Counted from the first letter of the stretch, positions 8,213 through 17,860 are shown. The stretch is 64,000 nucleotides of DNA from Acetobacterium paludosum (GCF_008086595.1 NZ_RXYA01000004.1:62001-126000), one strand, 5' to 3'. Numbers and translations: made by a program. The notes: generated from the sequence alone by a model not told the origin.

Positions 8213-10297
8213 CTATTTTTGTTCTTTTTCTTTTTGTGCTTCGGCAATAACCTTTTCCGCATTCAGAATTGGGGCTTCTTCATAACGAACAAATTCCATT
8301 GAAAATTCGCCTCTGGCTTGTGTCATTGATCGCAGTTCAGTTGCATACTTAAACATTTCTGCTAACGGTGCTTCTGCCAGAATTCGCTGTTTTCCGCCTG
8401 ACGTCGGTTCCATTCCCATAATACGTCCGCGTTTTTTATTTAAATCCCCCATGATATCCCCCATGTATTCTTCCGGTATCACGATATCGATATGATAAAT
8501 CGGTTCGAGCAGAACGGGTGATGCCTCTTTCATCGCTTTTCGATAAGCCAAAGTGGCCGCGCTTTTAAAGGACATTTCATCAGAATCTACCGCATGATAT
8601 GAACCGTCATAAAGAATGGCTCTTACTCCGGTAACCGGATATCCTGCCAGAACGCCTTCAAGCATACAGGTTTCAAGACCCTTTTCAACCGCCGGTATAA
8701 AGTTTCGGGGAACGGCTCCGCCAACTACTTTATCGACAAATTCAAATGGCGCATTCGGTGAATCACCAGGTTCAAACGTAATCCAGACATGTCCAAATTG
8801 GCCACTGCCGCCAGATTGTTTTTTATGTTTACCTTCAGCTGTTGCTTTCTTTTTAATGGTTTCTCGGTAAGGCACCTTCATATCGACCAGGTTTACCTCA
8901 ACCCCAAATTTTTGTTTCAGCTTCTGCGAAATGATTTCCAGATGCATTTCTCCCAAACCTGAAATCAGGGTTTGTTTGGTTTCACTATTTCGGCCAAACG
9001 TCATTGTTGGATCTTCTTCAACCAAGCGGTGAAGTCCCGTCGATAATTTATCGATATCGGCTTTTGTTTTTGGTTCAATTGCCATTGAAATAATCGGTTT
9101 CGGAAAATCAATTTTATCATAAACAATCGGATCCTTAACGTTGCATAAGGTATCGCCGGTAATCGTACTGCCTAATTTTGAAAATGCGCCGATATCCCCT
9201 GATTCCAATTTTTCAACTTCAATCTGTTTGTTTCCACGCAGCACATAAATGTGGTTGGTCTTTTCTTTGATTTCCTGGGTCGAATTATATATTTCTATGG
9301 AATGATCAAGAACCCCGGACATGACTTTGAAAATAGACAGTTTGCCAACAAATGGATCCGCAATGGTTTTAAACACCAATGCTGAAAATGATTCTTTATT
9401 ACTGCATTTTCGCTCAATTTCTTTTTTGTTTCGGGGATCTTTGCCTATTTCAAATTTTCCGTTACCAGGCGAAGGAAGATATTCGATGATCATGTTTTCC
9501 AGCGTTTCAACCCCAATATTTAATGTCGCTGATGTACATAATACTGGTATTAATTCACCATTATCAATTCCTTTACGAATACCTGTATGTATTTCATTCT
9601 GGGTCAGCTCTTCCCCTTCAAAATATTTTTCCATCAGGTCTTCACTGGTTTGCGCAACGGATTCCATGATCATGTCCCGGTATGGTTCTAATTCTGCTTT
9701 CATTTCATCTGAAATGATGACATCAAAGCAGCGATTTTCTTTTCGTTCGCTCCCGGTCATATCAACGATGTTAACAACCCCGTTCATGTTTTCGCCTTCG
9801 CCCATTGGCAATTCAAACGGGACCACTTTGTTTCCGAAGGTTTCTTTTAGTTCGTCCATTACTTTGGCAAAGGTGGCATTTTCTCGGTCCATTTTATTAA
9901 CAACAATAAATGCCGGTATATTTGCTTTTTCTAATAATTCAATCGCTTTTTCGGTTCCTACCTGCACTCCTGAAAGGGCATCAATTACAATAACAATGGC
10001 ATCCGCTATACGCAGAGCTGCATAGGCATCCCCAATAAAATCAAAATAACCAGGCACATCAATAAGATTGATCTTGTGTCCACCAAATTCTAAAGGAATA
10101 ATAGCTGAAGAAATTGAAAATTTTCGTTTCTTCTCTTCTGGATCAAAGTCCGATAGGGTATTTCCCTCGTCAATTCTTCCGATACGATCAATGGCACCGG
10201 CATTAAATGCCAATGCTTCGGTCAAAGTTGTCTTACCGCTTCCTCCGTGACCTAGTATAAGAATGTTACGAATGCTTCTAGTTGGATACGTTTTCAT
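8213..10297 (-). CDS. EF-G-like translational GTPase (EF-G-2 type)
   Basis: A 694-residue GTPase with the full EF-G domain order but of the second, non-canonical EF-G group. The P-loop is GHGGSGKT (16-23) where true EF-G has AHxDAGKT, and NKMD is near residue 134. The G3 motif reads DVPGYFDF, so Tyr84 replaces the histidine normally needed for ribosome-stimulated GTP hydrolysis. Known paralogues of this kind, such as Thermus EF-G-2, share that change. It is monocistronic, with a strong terminator behind it and no ribosomal-protein neighbours, so it is probably not the housekeeping fusA. Its biological role is uncertain. Confidence 0.9.
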   Translation of the reverse strand: MKTYPTRSIRNILILGHGGSGKTTLTEALAFNAGAIDRIGRIDEGNTLSDFDPEEKKRKFSISSAIIPLEFGGHKINLIDVPGYFDFIGDAYAALRIADAIVIVIDALSGVQVGTEKAIELLEKANIPAFIVVNKMDRENATFAKVMDELKETFGNKVVPFELPMGEGENMNGVVNIVDMTGSERKENRCFDVIISDEMKAELEPYRDMIMESVAQTSEDLMEKYFEGEELTQNEIHTGIRKGIDNGELIPVLCTSATLNIGVETLENMIIEYLPSPGNGKFEIGKDPRNKKEIERKCSNKESFSALVFKTIADPFVGKLSIFKVMSGVLDHSIEIYNSTQEIKEKTNHIYVLRGNKQIEVEKLESGDIGAFSKLGSTITGDTLCNVKDPIVYDKIDFPKPIISMAIEPKTKADIDKLSTGLHRLVEEDPTMTFGRNSETKQTLISGLGEMHLEIISQKLKQKFGVEVNLVDMKVPYRETIKKKATAEGKHKKQSGGSGQFGHVWITFEPGDSPNAPFEFVDKVVGGAVPRNFIPAVEKGLETCMLEGVLAGYPVTGVRAILYDGSYHAVDSDEMSFKSAATLAYRKAMKEASPVLLEPIYHIDIVIPEEYMGDIMGDLNKKRGRIMGMEPTSGGKQRILAEAPLAEMFKYATELRSMTQARGEFSMEFVRYEEAPILNAEKVIAEAQKEKEQK

Positions 10298-10434
10298 GAT
10301 GTTTCCCCCTCGCTTATTTTTGCCAATGATTCTATTGGTTTATATAATGCTATTCTATAATATTTTGTGAAAATAATCCACAAAAAGATTTATAAAAATG
10401 AATCCTTTCGGTCTTTCAGTTCAACCGTCCTTGT

Positions 10435-11187
10435 TTACAAATCTTCTTTAATCTTCTTCATTATTTTTTTTTCGATCCGCGATACTGTCATTTGCGATTT
10501 ATTAATATATTCCGCGACTTCTTTTTGAGTTTTTCCCTGAAAAAAGCGTTGCTCAACAATAATTCTCTCCACCGGATTCAGAGCTTTTATTTTTTCTTTC
10601 AGAAGATCGATGTTTTCAACATTTTCCATATTGTTATCCAGGTTGCCCAATAAATCCATCAAGCTTACTTCTTGTCCATCTTGATTGCTTTCATATTCCA
10701 TTGAAAGAGATTTCGGATAATAGGCGTTGCTGCTTTCCATTGCCTTGATGATACTTTCTTCAGAAATTTCAAGATAAACAGCAATTTCCGTAATCGTCGG
10801 TGAGCGCATCAGTTTATGTTCTAACATCGTCCGAGTTTGATTAATTTCCCGATTCAGGTCCTGAATCTTTCGCGGGATTCGGATCAACCACTCCCGGTCT
10901 CGATAATAACGTTTGATTTCTCCGACAATCGTTGGCGTAGCAAAGGTATCAAACTCATAACCTCGGCTTACATCAAACCGTTCTACGGCATACATCAAGC
11001 CTAAACAAGCCACTTGGAAAATATCATCGTTATCGCCGCTTTTATGTCCATACTTTCTTGAAAGTATTTTGGGTATATATAAGTAATTCTCAATCAATCG
11101 ATCTCTTAACTCTCGATCTCTGGTTTTTTCATACTCGACAAATAATTTCTTGACGTCTTCTTTACTGATTTTTCGTTCATATTTCAT
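10435..11187 (-). CDS. SigB/SigF-family RNA polymerase sigma factor
   Basis: A 250-residue alternative sigma factor with region 2 (DIFQVACLGLMYAVERFD), region 3 and a C-terminal region 4 helix-turn-helix (TQKEVAEYINKSQMTVSRIEKK). It is the third gene of a partner-switch operon. Its ATG overlaps the end of the anti-sigma gene by 11 bases, which suggests matched synthesis. By family knowledge it directs a general stress or envelope regulon and is held inactive by the RsbW-like kinase. The sequence does not decide between SigB and SigF. The RsbW-like partner favours SigB. Confidence 0.9.
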   Translation of the reverse strand: MKYERKISKEDVKKLFVEYEKTRDRELRDRLIENYLYIPKILSRKYGHKSGDNDDIFQVACLGLMYAVERFDVSRGYEFDTFATPTIVGEIKRYYRDREWLIRIPRKIQDLNREINQTRTMLEHKLMRSPTITEIAVYLEISEESIIKAMESSNAYYPKSLSMEYESNQDGQEVSLMDLLGNLDNNMENVENIDLLKEKIKALNPVERIIVEQRFFQGKTQKEVAEYINKSQMTVSRIEKKIMKKIKEDL

Positions 11188-11593
11188 TGGCCGTCGATAG
11201 GTTTTTAATCATGGTTATAGAGGTTCCTGCTCCCTTCTCACTAACAATGTCCACCCTATCCATTAGTGATTTGATAATAAACAATCCAAAACCATTTACT
11301 TTTTTTCCGTTTAGATCTGGTTCAACCACTGTCTCCGGTTCAAAGCCAACCCCTCTGTCTGTAACAGTGAAACTAAGTTTTTCATTTTCTTCTACAGTAT
11401 AGATCAAATCATAGGTCGAGTCTGGATTCATGCTGTGATTTAAAGCATTTGTGCATGCTTCAGAGACCGCAACCTTGAGATCCTCTACATCTCCAATGGA
11501 AAAGCCCATATTGTTTGCTACTGACGCTATCGTAAGACGTGCAAGACTTACATATTCTGGCTTTGTTGGCAGTGTCAGTCTAATCCTATCCAT
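11177..11593 (-). CDS. rsbW: RsbW-like anti-sigma factor / serine kinase
   Basis: A GHKL-fold kinase of 138 residues that binds the sigma factor and phosphorylates the antagonist. It shows the N-box EACTNALNHS and the G1 box DRGVGF. The N-terminus resembles RsbW (PTKPEYVSLARLTI) more than SpoIIAB. The ATG at 11593 is chosen because AGAGGG lies six bases before it. Another ATG two codons upstream touches that ribosome site, and still longer starts run into rsbV. It sits between the antagonist and sigma genes. Confidence 0.9.
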   Translation of the reverse strand: MDRIRLTLPTKPEYVSLARLTIASVANNMGFSIGDVEDLKVAVSEACTNALNHSMNPDSTYDLIYTVEENEKLSFTVTDRGVGFEPETVVEPDLNGKKVNGFGLFIIKSLMDRVDIVSEKGAGTSITMIKNLSTANEI

Positions 11594-11609
11594 TTTCATC
11601 CCTCTTCTC

Positions 11610-11936
11610 TTATGATTGGTTAATCGGATTTTCAATAATATCAATGATTTTGTCAACACCGGTGATGTTCAATAATTTTTTTATATTGGGGCGCGGATTC
11701 ATCATGATAATCTTTTGACCCATTTCTTTTGCTTTATTTCTTAATTCAATCAGAACGCCCATGCCAGTACTGTCCATATAGGATAGTTCTGTACAATCCA
11801 AAATGATTTGAGGCGCTTGTGTTTCAATTTTTTCTTCAATCGATTCCCTGAATTTTCCAATAGAATAAATATCAATTTCACCTTTTATGCTAATCATGGT
11901 TGCCTGTTCGGTTCCTGTTCGGTTTTTATTATCCAT
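11610..11936 (-). CDS. rsbV: RsbV-like anti-anti-sigma factor
   Basis: A STAS-domain antagonist of 108 residues. The phosphorylatable serine is in MDSTGMGVL (Ser56, the same position as in Bacillus RsbV). Unphosphorylated, it would sequester RsbW and free the sigma factor. A GGAGTT ribosome site precedes the ATG. It is the first gene of the rsbV-rsbW-sigma operon. No RsbU-type phosphatase gene is in the window, so the input signal is unknown. Confidence 0.92.
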   Translation of the reverse strand: MDNKNRTGTEQATMISIKGEIDIYSIGKFRESIEEKIETQAPQIILDCTELSYMDSTGMGVLIELRNKAKEMGQKIIMMNPRPNIKKLLNITGVDKIIDIIENPINQS

Positions 11937-12071
11937 TTAGAACTCCATTTCTCACACAATACTGCCAAAAACACGCTTTGCGAGTTTTTGGGTCAATCAG
12001 TAACCGTAAATTTGAAACTAGACCCAATGAGGGCGATTACCATCATTGGGCCCAGAGTTATAAATCACGGC

Positions 12072-12428
12072 CTATATTTTTTCTTTTTTACTTTTCGTCT
12101 GAAAAATTCCTAATCCTTTTTTAAGTACCGACGCCGCTTTTACAACGGGATCAATAATATCCTGTTTGATCGTGTTTAAGGCGTCTCCCACTTCATCAAC
12201 CATATCGCTTGCCGTTTCAACCACATGAGCTGAAGATTTTGTTATATCATCAGTATTTTCCATGATCCGCTGAAGCACCAAACGGTTATCTTCCATTAGC
12301 TTCGTGGTTATGTCAAAGGTCATTGCGATACTTTTAAACAGCTTCACCAAATAAATGGTTCCAATGATAAAGGCAATTCCCACTAATAATATAGCCAATT
12401 CCCACAAGCTGAAATTTAATGTTATCAT
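12072..12428 (-). CDS. DUF948 membrane-anchored protein
   Basis: A 118-residue protein with one N-terminal membrane helix (residues 8-28). A cytoplasmic amphipathic helical region follows, with the repeated heptad character of DUF948, and the tail is Lys-rich. It lies 20 bases after the YtxH gene and upstream of the sigma operon. In Firmicutes DUF948 and YtxH proteins often travel together and are linked to general stress, so membership in the SigB-like regulon is plausible but inferred. Its molecular function is unknown. Confidence 0.8.
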   Translation of the reverse strand: MITLNFSLWELAILLVGIAFIIGTIYLVKLFKSIAMTFDITTKLMEDNRLVLQRIMENTDDITKSSAHVVETASDMVDEVGDALNTIKQDIIDPVVKAASVLKKGLGIFQTKSKKEKI

Positions 12429-12448
12429 CTATGATTTCCTATTTACCC

Positions 12449-12865
12449 TTACTCTGCTTCTTTTTTTATTGCTTCAGCATCCAGTTTAGTGTCTTCGCTT
12501 GTGATAACTTTAGCACCAGTAGCCAGCTCACTATCTTCTTTTTCAAGAGCTTCAAGTTCGTCGTTTAAATCTGCAATATCCTGTTCAACTTCATCTTGAA
12601 TTTCCTGAATTTTGTTTTCAATCTGATTTTTGTATTCATTTACACGTTCTGTAAATTGTTCCTGCATATCCTGGAATTGTTCTTTGAGGTTTTCACCATA
12701 TTCTACGGCTTGATCATAAGCATTTCCCAGAACTTCTTCTGTACCTTCTGCCAGTTTTTTTCGAGTTTCCAGCCCTGATGTAGGGGCCATTAACACACCT
12801 AGAGTACCGCCGATGATGGTTCCTAGAAAAAGTCCACCAACAAAATATAATTTGTTACTGCTCAT
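12449..12865 (-). CDS. YtxH-family protein
   Basis: A 138-residue protein. It has an N-terminal glycine-rich membrane helix (residues 6-26, with GGLFLGTIIGGTLGVLMAP), the typical PTSGxETRKKL segment, and a long acidic coiled coil. The ATG at 12865 is chosen because GGAGGAATAAAA precedes it, whereas the start seven codons upstream would include the ribosome site. It pairs with the DUF948 gene downstream. Proteins of this family are stress-associated and of unknown mechanism. Confidence 0.85.
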   Translation of the reverse strand: MSSNKLYFVGGLFLGTIIGGTLGVLMAPTSGLETRKKLAEGTEEVLGNAYDQAVEYGENLKEQFQDMQEQFTERVNEYKNQIENKIQEIQDEVEQDIADLNDELEALEKEDSELATGAKVITSEDTKLDAEAIKKEAE

Positions 12866-12961
12866 TTTTATTCCTCCACTTTTCATTGTGATATTGACTA
12901 CATTTTACCCTAACAGACCTCTAATTAACAGCATTTTATTTTATTTTTTATTTGGTTGCAA

Positions 12962-13225
12962 CTATTCTCCAAATTTATCATTTATCAATTGAATCAATGC
13001 ATCCACTGCTTCAGTTTCATCTTCCCCTTCAGCCTGAATCTCAATTGTCGTTCCCTGGGCAATTCCGCCAGCCATAATCCCCATGATACTTTTTGCATTA
13101 ATTGAATTACCTTCTTTTATGACGAAAATCTTTGATTTAAATTTACCTGCTGTTTGAACAAACATCGAAGCAGGTCGGGCATGCAAACCAGTAACATTCA
13201 ACACCGTCACTTCTTTTTTTATCAT
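12962..13225 (-). CDS. ptsH: HPr phosphocarrier protein
   Basis: An 87-residue phosphocarrier of the sugar phosphotransferase system. It carries His15 in GLHARPAS (phosphorylated by enzyme I) and Ser46 in KSIMGIM (the regulatory HPr-kinase site of Firmicutes). The presence of Ser46 implies catabolite control through CcpA. It lies 24 bases downstream of ptsI, so the order here is ptsI then ptsH, reversed from the common ptsHI. Confidence 0.96.
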   Translation of the reverse strand: MIKKEVTVLNVTGLHARPASMFVQTAGKFKSKIFVIKEGNSINAKSIMGIMAGGIAQGTTIEIQAEGEDETEAVDALIQLINDKFGE

Positions 13226-13249
13226 TGTATTTCCTCCTCATGATTTTAT

Positions 13250-14983
13250 TTAAATATCTATTTCTAATTTTTTCATTTCTGCCAGAATATAGTTCGTCAC
13301 TTCTTCGCCGGTTTCTAGATTTAGAGCTGTTTGCGCAATGGCTTTTGCATCTTCATAGCGAACACTACGAATGATTTTTTTAATTTTCGGAATGGAAAAA
13401 GCACTCATGCTAAATTCATCAAGACCCAGTCCCAATAGCAGAATGGCTGCCATGGGATCTCCCGCCATTTCGCCACACATTCCGGTAAAACAATTGGTTT
13501 GATTATTTGAAACATTTGTCACCAGTCTGACAAGACGCAAAATTGCAGGATTAAATGGATCGTACAGATAAGCCACATCCTGGTTCATCCGATCAACAGC
13601 AAGGGTATACTGACATAAATCATTGGTACCGATACTGAAGAAATCCACTTCTTTTGCAATAATATCAGCCGCGATAGCTGCCGAAGGAATTTCAATCATG
13701 ACTCCAATTTTAATCTTTTTATCATAGGGTATATTGACTTCATCCAATTCCTTCATACACTCGGATAATATTGCTTTTGCCTGTCTAACTTCTGTAATGG
13801 AGGATATCATCGGAAACATAATATAAGCATTTCCATAAACACTTGCTCTTAATATTGCCCGAAGTTGAATTTTGAAAAGTTCTACCTCTTTGAAACAAAG
13901 ACGGATTGCACGAAGTCCTAAAAATGGATTAGCTTCATCATCCATCGATAAATACGGAAGTTTTTTATCACCACCAATATCTAATGTTCTAATGATAACT
14001 GGGCCATTGGGAAATGCTTCCAATGCCGAGCGATAGGCTGCTAGTTGTTTTTCTTCCCCTGGCATCGTATCACTGTTCATGTATAAAAACTCGGTGCGAA
14101 AGAGACCAATTCCTACTCCACCATTTTTTATTACGCCATCAATATCGTTAGTTTCCCCTATGTTTCCAACTAATTCTACCTTGTGTCCATCCAGAGTGAT
14201 CGCTTCAAAATCTTTCAGTTCTTCTAATTCTTTGCGGTATTCTTGATATTTTTTCTTTTCTATTTTGAAGTTTTCCGTTTGTTCTGCATTTGGATTTACT
14301 GTCACCTTACCTTCCAGTCCATCGACTACAACGATATCTCCCGTTTTTACTGTTTTTGTGATATCATATAGTCCCAGTACAGCAGGTATTTCCAAGCTTC
14401 TTGCGATGATAGCCGTATGTGATGTCCGACTCCCAATATTTGTCACAAAACCTTTGACTCGTTTTTTATCCATCTGAGCTGTATCCGATGGGGTAAGATC
14501 ATCTGCAATGATGATCACATCCTCATCCAGCCTTGATAAATCAGCCTGAACAATACCCAAAATGTTTTGCAATACCCGCATCCCAACATCTTTTATATCG
14601 AGTGCTCTGGCACTAAAATAAGGGTCATCCATTTGATCAAAGATCGCACAAAATCGATCAGTCACAATTTTAACAGCATAATCTGCACTTAAATGATTAT
14701 CATTAATTTCAGCTTCGACACCATCTGTAAACTCCGGGTCTTCTAAAACCATGGCATGTGCTTCAAAAATAGCGCCCTCTTCATCTCCAAACTCACTGAC
14801 AGCCTTCAGCCTTATGGTTTCAATTTGTTTATGACTTTCCTTTAGTGCGCAATGAAATCTTTCCAGTTCTCTCTGAGCATCATTTACTTTGTTCTGATTG
14901 ACCTCTACCACACTTTTTTCGTAAACAAATGCTTTTGCAATCGCAATTCCGGGTGATGCAATAATTCCTTCTTTAACAAACAT
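13250..14983 (-). CDS. ptsI: PTS enzyme I
   Basis: Phosphoenolpyruvate-protein phosphotransferase of 577 residues, the usual length. It has the N-terminal HPr-binding and swivelling domains with the phosphorylated His189 in GSRTSHTAIIARS. The C-terminal PEP-binding barrel carries FLYMNSDTMPGEE and the FSIGTNDLCQYTLA signature. It passes phosphate from PEP to HPr. It is transcribed just ahead of ptsH with a 24-base gap. Confidence 0.97.
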   Translation of the reverse strand: MFVKEGIIASPGIAIAKAFVYEKSVVEVNQNKVNDAQRELERFHCALKESHKQIETIRLKAVSEFGDEEGAIFEAHAMVLEDPEFTDGVEAEINDNHLSADYAVKIVTDRFCAIFDQMDDPYFSARALDIKDVGMRVLQNILGIVQADLSRLDEDVIIIADDLTPSDTAQMDKKRVKGFVTNIGSRTSHTAIIARSLEIPAVLGLYDITKTVKTGDIVVVDGLEGKVTVNPNAEQTENFKIEKKKYQEYRKELEELKDFEAITLDGHKVELVGNIGETNDIDGVIKNGGVGIGLFRTEFLYMNSDTMPGEEKQLAAYRSALEAFPNGPVIIRTLDIGGDKKLPYLSMDDEANPFLGLRAIRLCFKEVELFKIQLRAILRASVYGNAYIMFPMISSITEVRQAKAILSECMKELDEVNIPYDKKIKIGVMIEIPSAAIAADIIAKEVDFFSIGTNDLCQYTLAVDRMNQDVAYLYDPFNPAILRLVRLVTNVSNNQTNCFTGMCGEMAGDPMAAILLLGLGLDEFSMSAFSIPKIKKIIRSVRYEDAKAIAQTALNLETGEEVTNYILAEMKKLEIDI

Positions 14984-15011
14984 CTTTTAACGCTCCTTTT
15001 TTTAAAGGTAT

Positions 15012-15611
15012 TTAGATCTCGCTTCTTCCTTCAAATGCTTTGATCAATGTAATTTCATCTGTATATTCTAAATCAGCTCCGATAGGAATCCCTTTAGCAA
15101 GACGTGTCACCTTTACTCCCAGGGGGCTGATAAGATTACCTAAATACATGGCCGTCGCTTCGCCTTCAACAGTTGCGTTTGTTGCCATAATAACTTCTTT
15201 GATATCGTTTTCTCCAATTCGCAGCAAAAGCTCCCTAGCCTTGATATCCTGTGGGCCAATACCGTCTAAAGGTGAAATGGCACCGTGCAGCACGTGATAT
15301 AGACCGTTGTACTCCCGTGTTTTTTCAACTGCGAAGATATCCCTGCTATTTTGCACAACGCAAATTGTTTCTTGATCACGCTTTGGATTTTCACAAATAT
15401 CACAGATTTCTTTATCCGTAATATTAAAACATTTTTTACACAATACAATTTTTTGTTTTGCTGATACGATCGCTTCAGAAAGGCTTAATATTTCTTCATC
15501 GGATAAATTAATAATATGAAACGCCAGTCTCTGCGCTGTTTTTTCGCCAATACCTGGCAGCTTTCCTAGTTCAAGAACTAAGCGTTCCAGGGTCTGCGGA
15601 TAATAACCCAT
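15012..15611 (-). CDS. recR: Recombination mediator RecR
   Basis: A 199-residue RecFOR-pathway protein. It has an N-terminal helix-hairpin-helix (KLPGIGEKTAQRLAFHI), a four-cysteine zinc finger near residues 56-71 (CKKCFN...CDICEN) and a Toprim domain (ICVVQNSRDIFAVE). The ATG at 15611 is preferred over a TTG one codon upstream. It follows ebfC by eight bases, giving the classical dnaX-ebfC-recR operon. Confidence 0.96.
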   Translation of the reverse strand: MGYYPQTLERLVLELGKLPGIGEKTAQRLAFHIINLSDEEILSLSEAIVSAKQKIVLCKKCFNITDKEICDICENPKRDQETICVVQNSRDIFAVEKTREYNGLYHVLHGAISPLDGIGPQDIKARELLLRIGENDIKEVIMATNATVEGEATAMYLGNLISPLGVKVTRLAKGIPIGADLEYTDEITLIKAFEGRSEI

Positions 15612-15619
15612 CAATAAAC

Positions 15620-15976
15620 CTACATAAGACCCGGAATGTTCATACCACCGGTGATTTTTCCCATCTCCGTATTGACCATGTCTTCAGCTTTTGTTATTGC
15701 TTCATTGACTGCTGCTATGATAAGATCTTCCAGCATTTCAATATCATCCTCATCAATTACTTCCGGATCAATTTTTATCGACAAGACGGTCTTCTTTCCT
15801 GTTGCAACGACTTTAACGGCGCCACCGCCAGCAGTGGCTTCAACTTCTCTTTCTTCCAATTCACTCTGAAGTTTTTCCATATCTTGTTGCATCTTTTGCA
15901 CTTGTTTCATCATATTATTCATATTTCCGCCACCCATACCACCGGGCATACTGCCGGGCATTTTTCTTTTAGCCAT
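15620..15976 (-). CDS. ebfC: YbaB/EbfC nucleoid-associated protein
   Basis: A small DNA-binding protein of 118 residues. It has a Met/Gly-rich N-terminus ([18 protein letters not shown]), a coiled-coil segment and the conserved [19 protein letters not shown] sheet. It acts as a nucleoid-associated dimer. It lies between dnaX and recR, the standard context. Confidence 0.95.
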   Translation of the reverse strand: MAKRKMPGSMPGGMGGGNMNNMMKQVQKMQQDMEKLQSELEEREVEATAGGGAVKVVATGKKTVLSIKIDPEVIDEDDIEMLEDLIIAAVNEAITKAEDMVNTEMGKITGGMNIPGLM

Positions 15977-16079
15977 TATATATCCTCCTACGTTCTTTTT
16001 CTAATCTTAATATCGAGACTATTATAACACTAAAGCATCACGGATATCACTATCTTTTTTTAGTAGATTTCTGCTTAAC

Positions 16080-17789
16080 TCATTCATTTTTTATTATCTT
16101 TACGTCATCATTATTCACAATGCGTCGTGTTTTTTCAGTCAAATCCATTTTGCTGAAATTGTCTTCCTCAAGTCTTACCGCAACTGTTATTTTTCTCTCT
16201 GTTGCTTCTGATAAAATGGTTTCGAAACTTTTGATAAATTCCGGTTTGTTGACAAACTGAAAATAATTTTTATTTTCAGTTGTATAAATAATATCCAGGT
16301 GATCGTCATTTTGTAATATTGCTTCACCACGTTTTAAAAACATGGCCTGAGCTGAATTTGTCTTTCCTATTTCATCACATAATTTTTTGAAAAACCTCAT
16401 TTCATCATGTTTTGACCCATTGTTTTGGGGAAGCTTCTTTTCTTCATTTTGAACTTTCTTTTGTGATTCCGCTATTACCTGTGTTTGTTGTGGAATTTCT
16501 TTCTTTTCTTCATCGTTTTCAATCTTGATGATTTCAGGTGAGATTTCCTCCACACTTGGTTTTTGTGTATCGCTATGCTTCTCATCAATTGTTAAACGAT
16601 CAATTTTATAATTTGCCTTTGGTTCTTCTTCAATTGTCTTTATCTCTTTTTTTGTACTCTGCATTTTTTTTTGTTTTTCAGTATCTGGCGCTTCATCTTC
16701 AAGGCAAAGTTTTAATAACGCCATTTCTACGATTATACTTTGCAGACTGCTATATTTCAATTTATTTTTTTCATCAATTAATTGTGTAATCATTTGATAA
16801 AGCTTAGCGAAGGTTATTTTTTCGGCTATTTCCCGGTAAGCTTCAAAATCTTCGGTTGTACAAATCAAAATATCTTTCGCGGTCTCCTTAGCTGTTTTTG
16901 TAATTAATATCCCCCTGAGATACTCAATCAGTTGATCCATTAATAACAAACTTTCTTTACCATGACTGACTAAATCTCTGAGACTTACTAAAACGCCGCT
17001 GCTATCGCCTTTTATTATTTTTAATACCAGATCATGAATGTTCGTTTTATCCGCCATACCGGTAAATGCCAGTAATTCATCAAATGAAACGCACCCTTCA
17101 CTGTCTTTTAAATCGATGATTTGGTCCAATAAACTGAGCGCATCACGCATGGAATTTTCGCCACGAGTTGCGATAAAATCAAAGCTTTGTTCACTCATGG
17201 TAACGCCCAGATCATTACAGATCTTTTTCATTTGTCCAATGATCAATGCTTTCGGAATAGGACGAATCTCATAGCGTTGACATCGTGATAAAATTGTTGT
17301 CGGACATTTATTTGGTTCCGTGGTTGCCAATATAAATACGGCATGTGCCGGAGGTTCTTCCAATGTTTTCAGCAAAGCATTGAATGCTTCTTTTGTTAAC
17401 ATATGCACTTCATCAATAATGTAGACCTTGTATTGACCAACGGTTGGCGGATATTTTATTTTTTCACGAATTTCACGAATTTCATCAACGCCTCGATTTG
17501 ATGCCCCATCTATTTCAATGATATCCATTACGCCGGGCCGATCTATTTTTAAGCAAACTTCGCATTGATTGCAGGGGTTTCCATCAATGCTATTTGGACA
17601 ATTAATTGCCTTTGCAAATATTTTAGCTAATGATGTTTTTCCAGTACCCCGGATGCCAGAAAAAAGATAGGCATGTCCGACACGGTTATACTGGATTTGA
17701 TTTTTTAATATCCGTGTTATACTATCCTGTCCCACAACTTCATCAAAGGTTTTGGGTCGATATTTTCGATAGAGTGCTAAATATGCCAT
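16080..17789 (-). CDS. dnaX: DNA polymerase III gamma/tau subunit
   Basis: Clamp-loader ATPase of 569 residues. It has the Walker A motif GIRGTGKT (45-52), a zinc module (CPNS...CNQCEVC), the DEVH Walker B motif and the SRC sensor (TILSRCQRYE). A charged linker around residues 370-450 leads to a C-terminal tau-like domain. A run of nine adenines at codons 372-375 (16672-16664) sits exactly at the end of domain III. Slippage there in either direction would terminate within about a dozen codons and give a gamma-like product. Head of the dnaX-ebfC-recR operon. Confidence 0.96.
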   Translation of the reverse strand: MAYLALYRKYRPKTFDEVVGQDSITRILKNQIQYNRVGHAYLFSGIRGTGKTSLAKIFAKAINCPNSIDGNPCNQCEVCLKIDRPGVMDIIEIDGASNRGVDEIREIREKIKYPPTVGQYKVYIIDEVHMLTKEAFNALLKTLEEPPAHAVFILATTEPNKCPTTILSRCQRYEIRPIPKALIIGQMKKICNDLGVTMSEQSFDFIATRGENSMRDALSLLDQIIDLKDSEGCVSFDELLAFTGMADKTNIHDLVLKIIKGDSSGVLVSLRDLVSHGKESLLLMDQLIEYLRGILITKTAKETAKDILICTTEDFEAYREIAEKITFAKLYQMITQLIDEKNKLKYSSLQSIIVEMALLKLCLEDEAPDTEKQKKMQSTKKEIKTIEEEPKANYKIDRLTIDEKHSDTQKPSVEEISPEIIKIENDEEKKEIPQQTQVIAESQKKVQNEEKKLPQNNGSKHDEMRFFKKLCDEIGKTNSAQAMFLKRGEAILQNDDHLDIIYTTENKNYFQFVNKPEFIKSFETILSEATERKITVAVRLEEDNFSKMDLTEKTRRIVNNDDVKIIKNE

Positions 17790-17821
17790 ATTTTCCTCTT
17801 CTTCTTTTTTTCTTTTCTTTA

Positions 17822-17850
17822 ATTATATTACAATCCACTTTATTTGTATA
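17822..17850 (-). promoter_or_regulatory. Probable dnaX promoter
   Basis: Minus-strand TATACA (17850-17845), a 17-base spacer and a perfect TATAAT (17827-17822), 33 bases before the dnaX start codon. Confidence 0.55.
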
Positions 17851-17860
17851 GTTCATCAAT

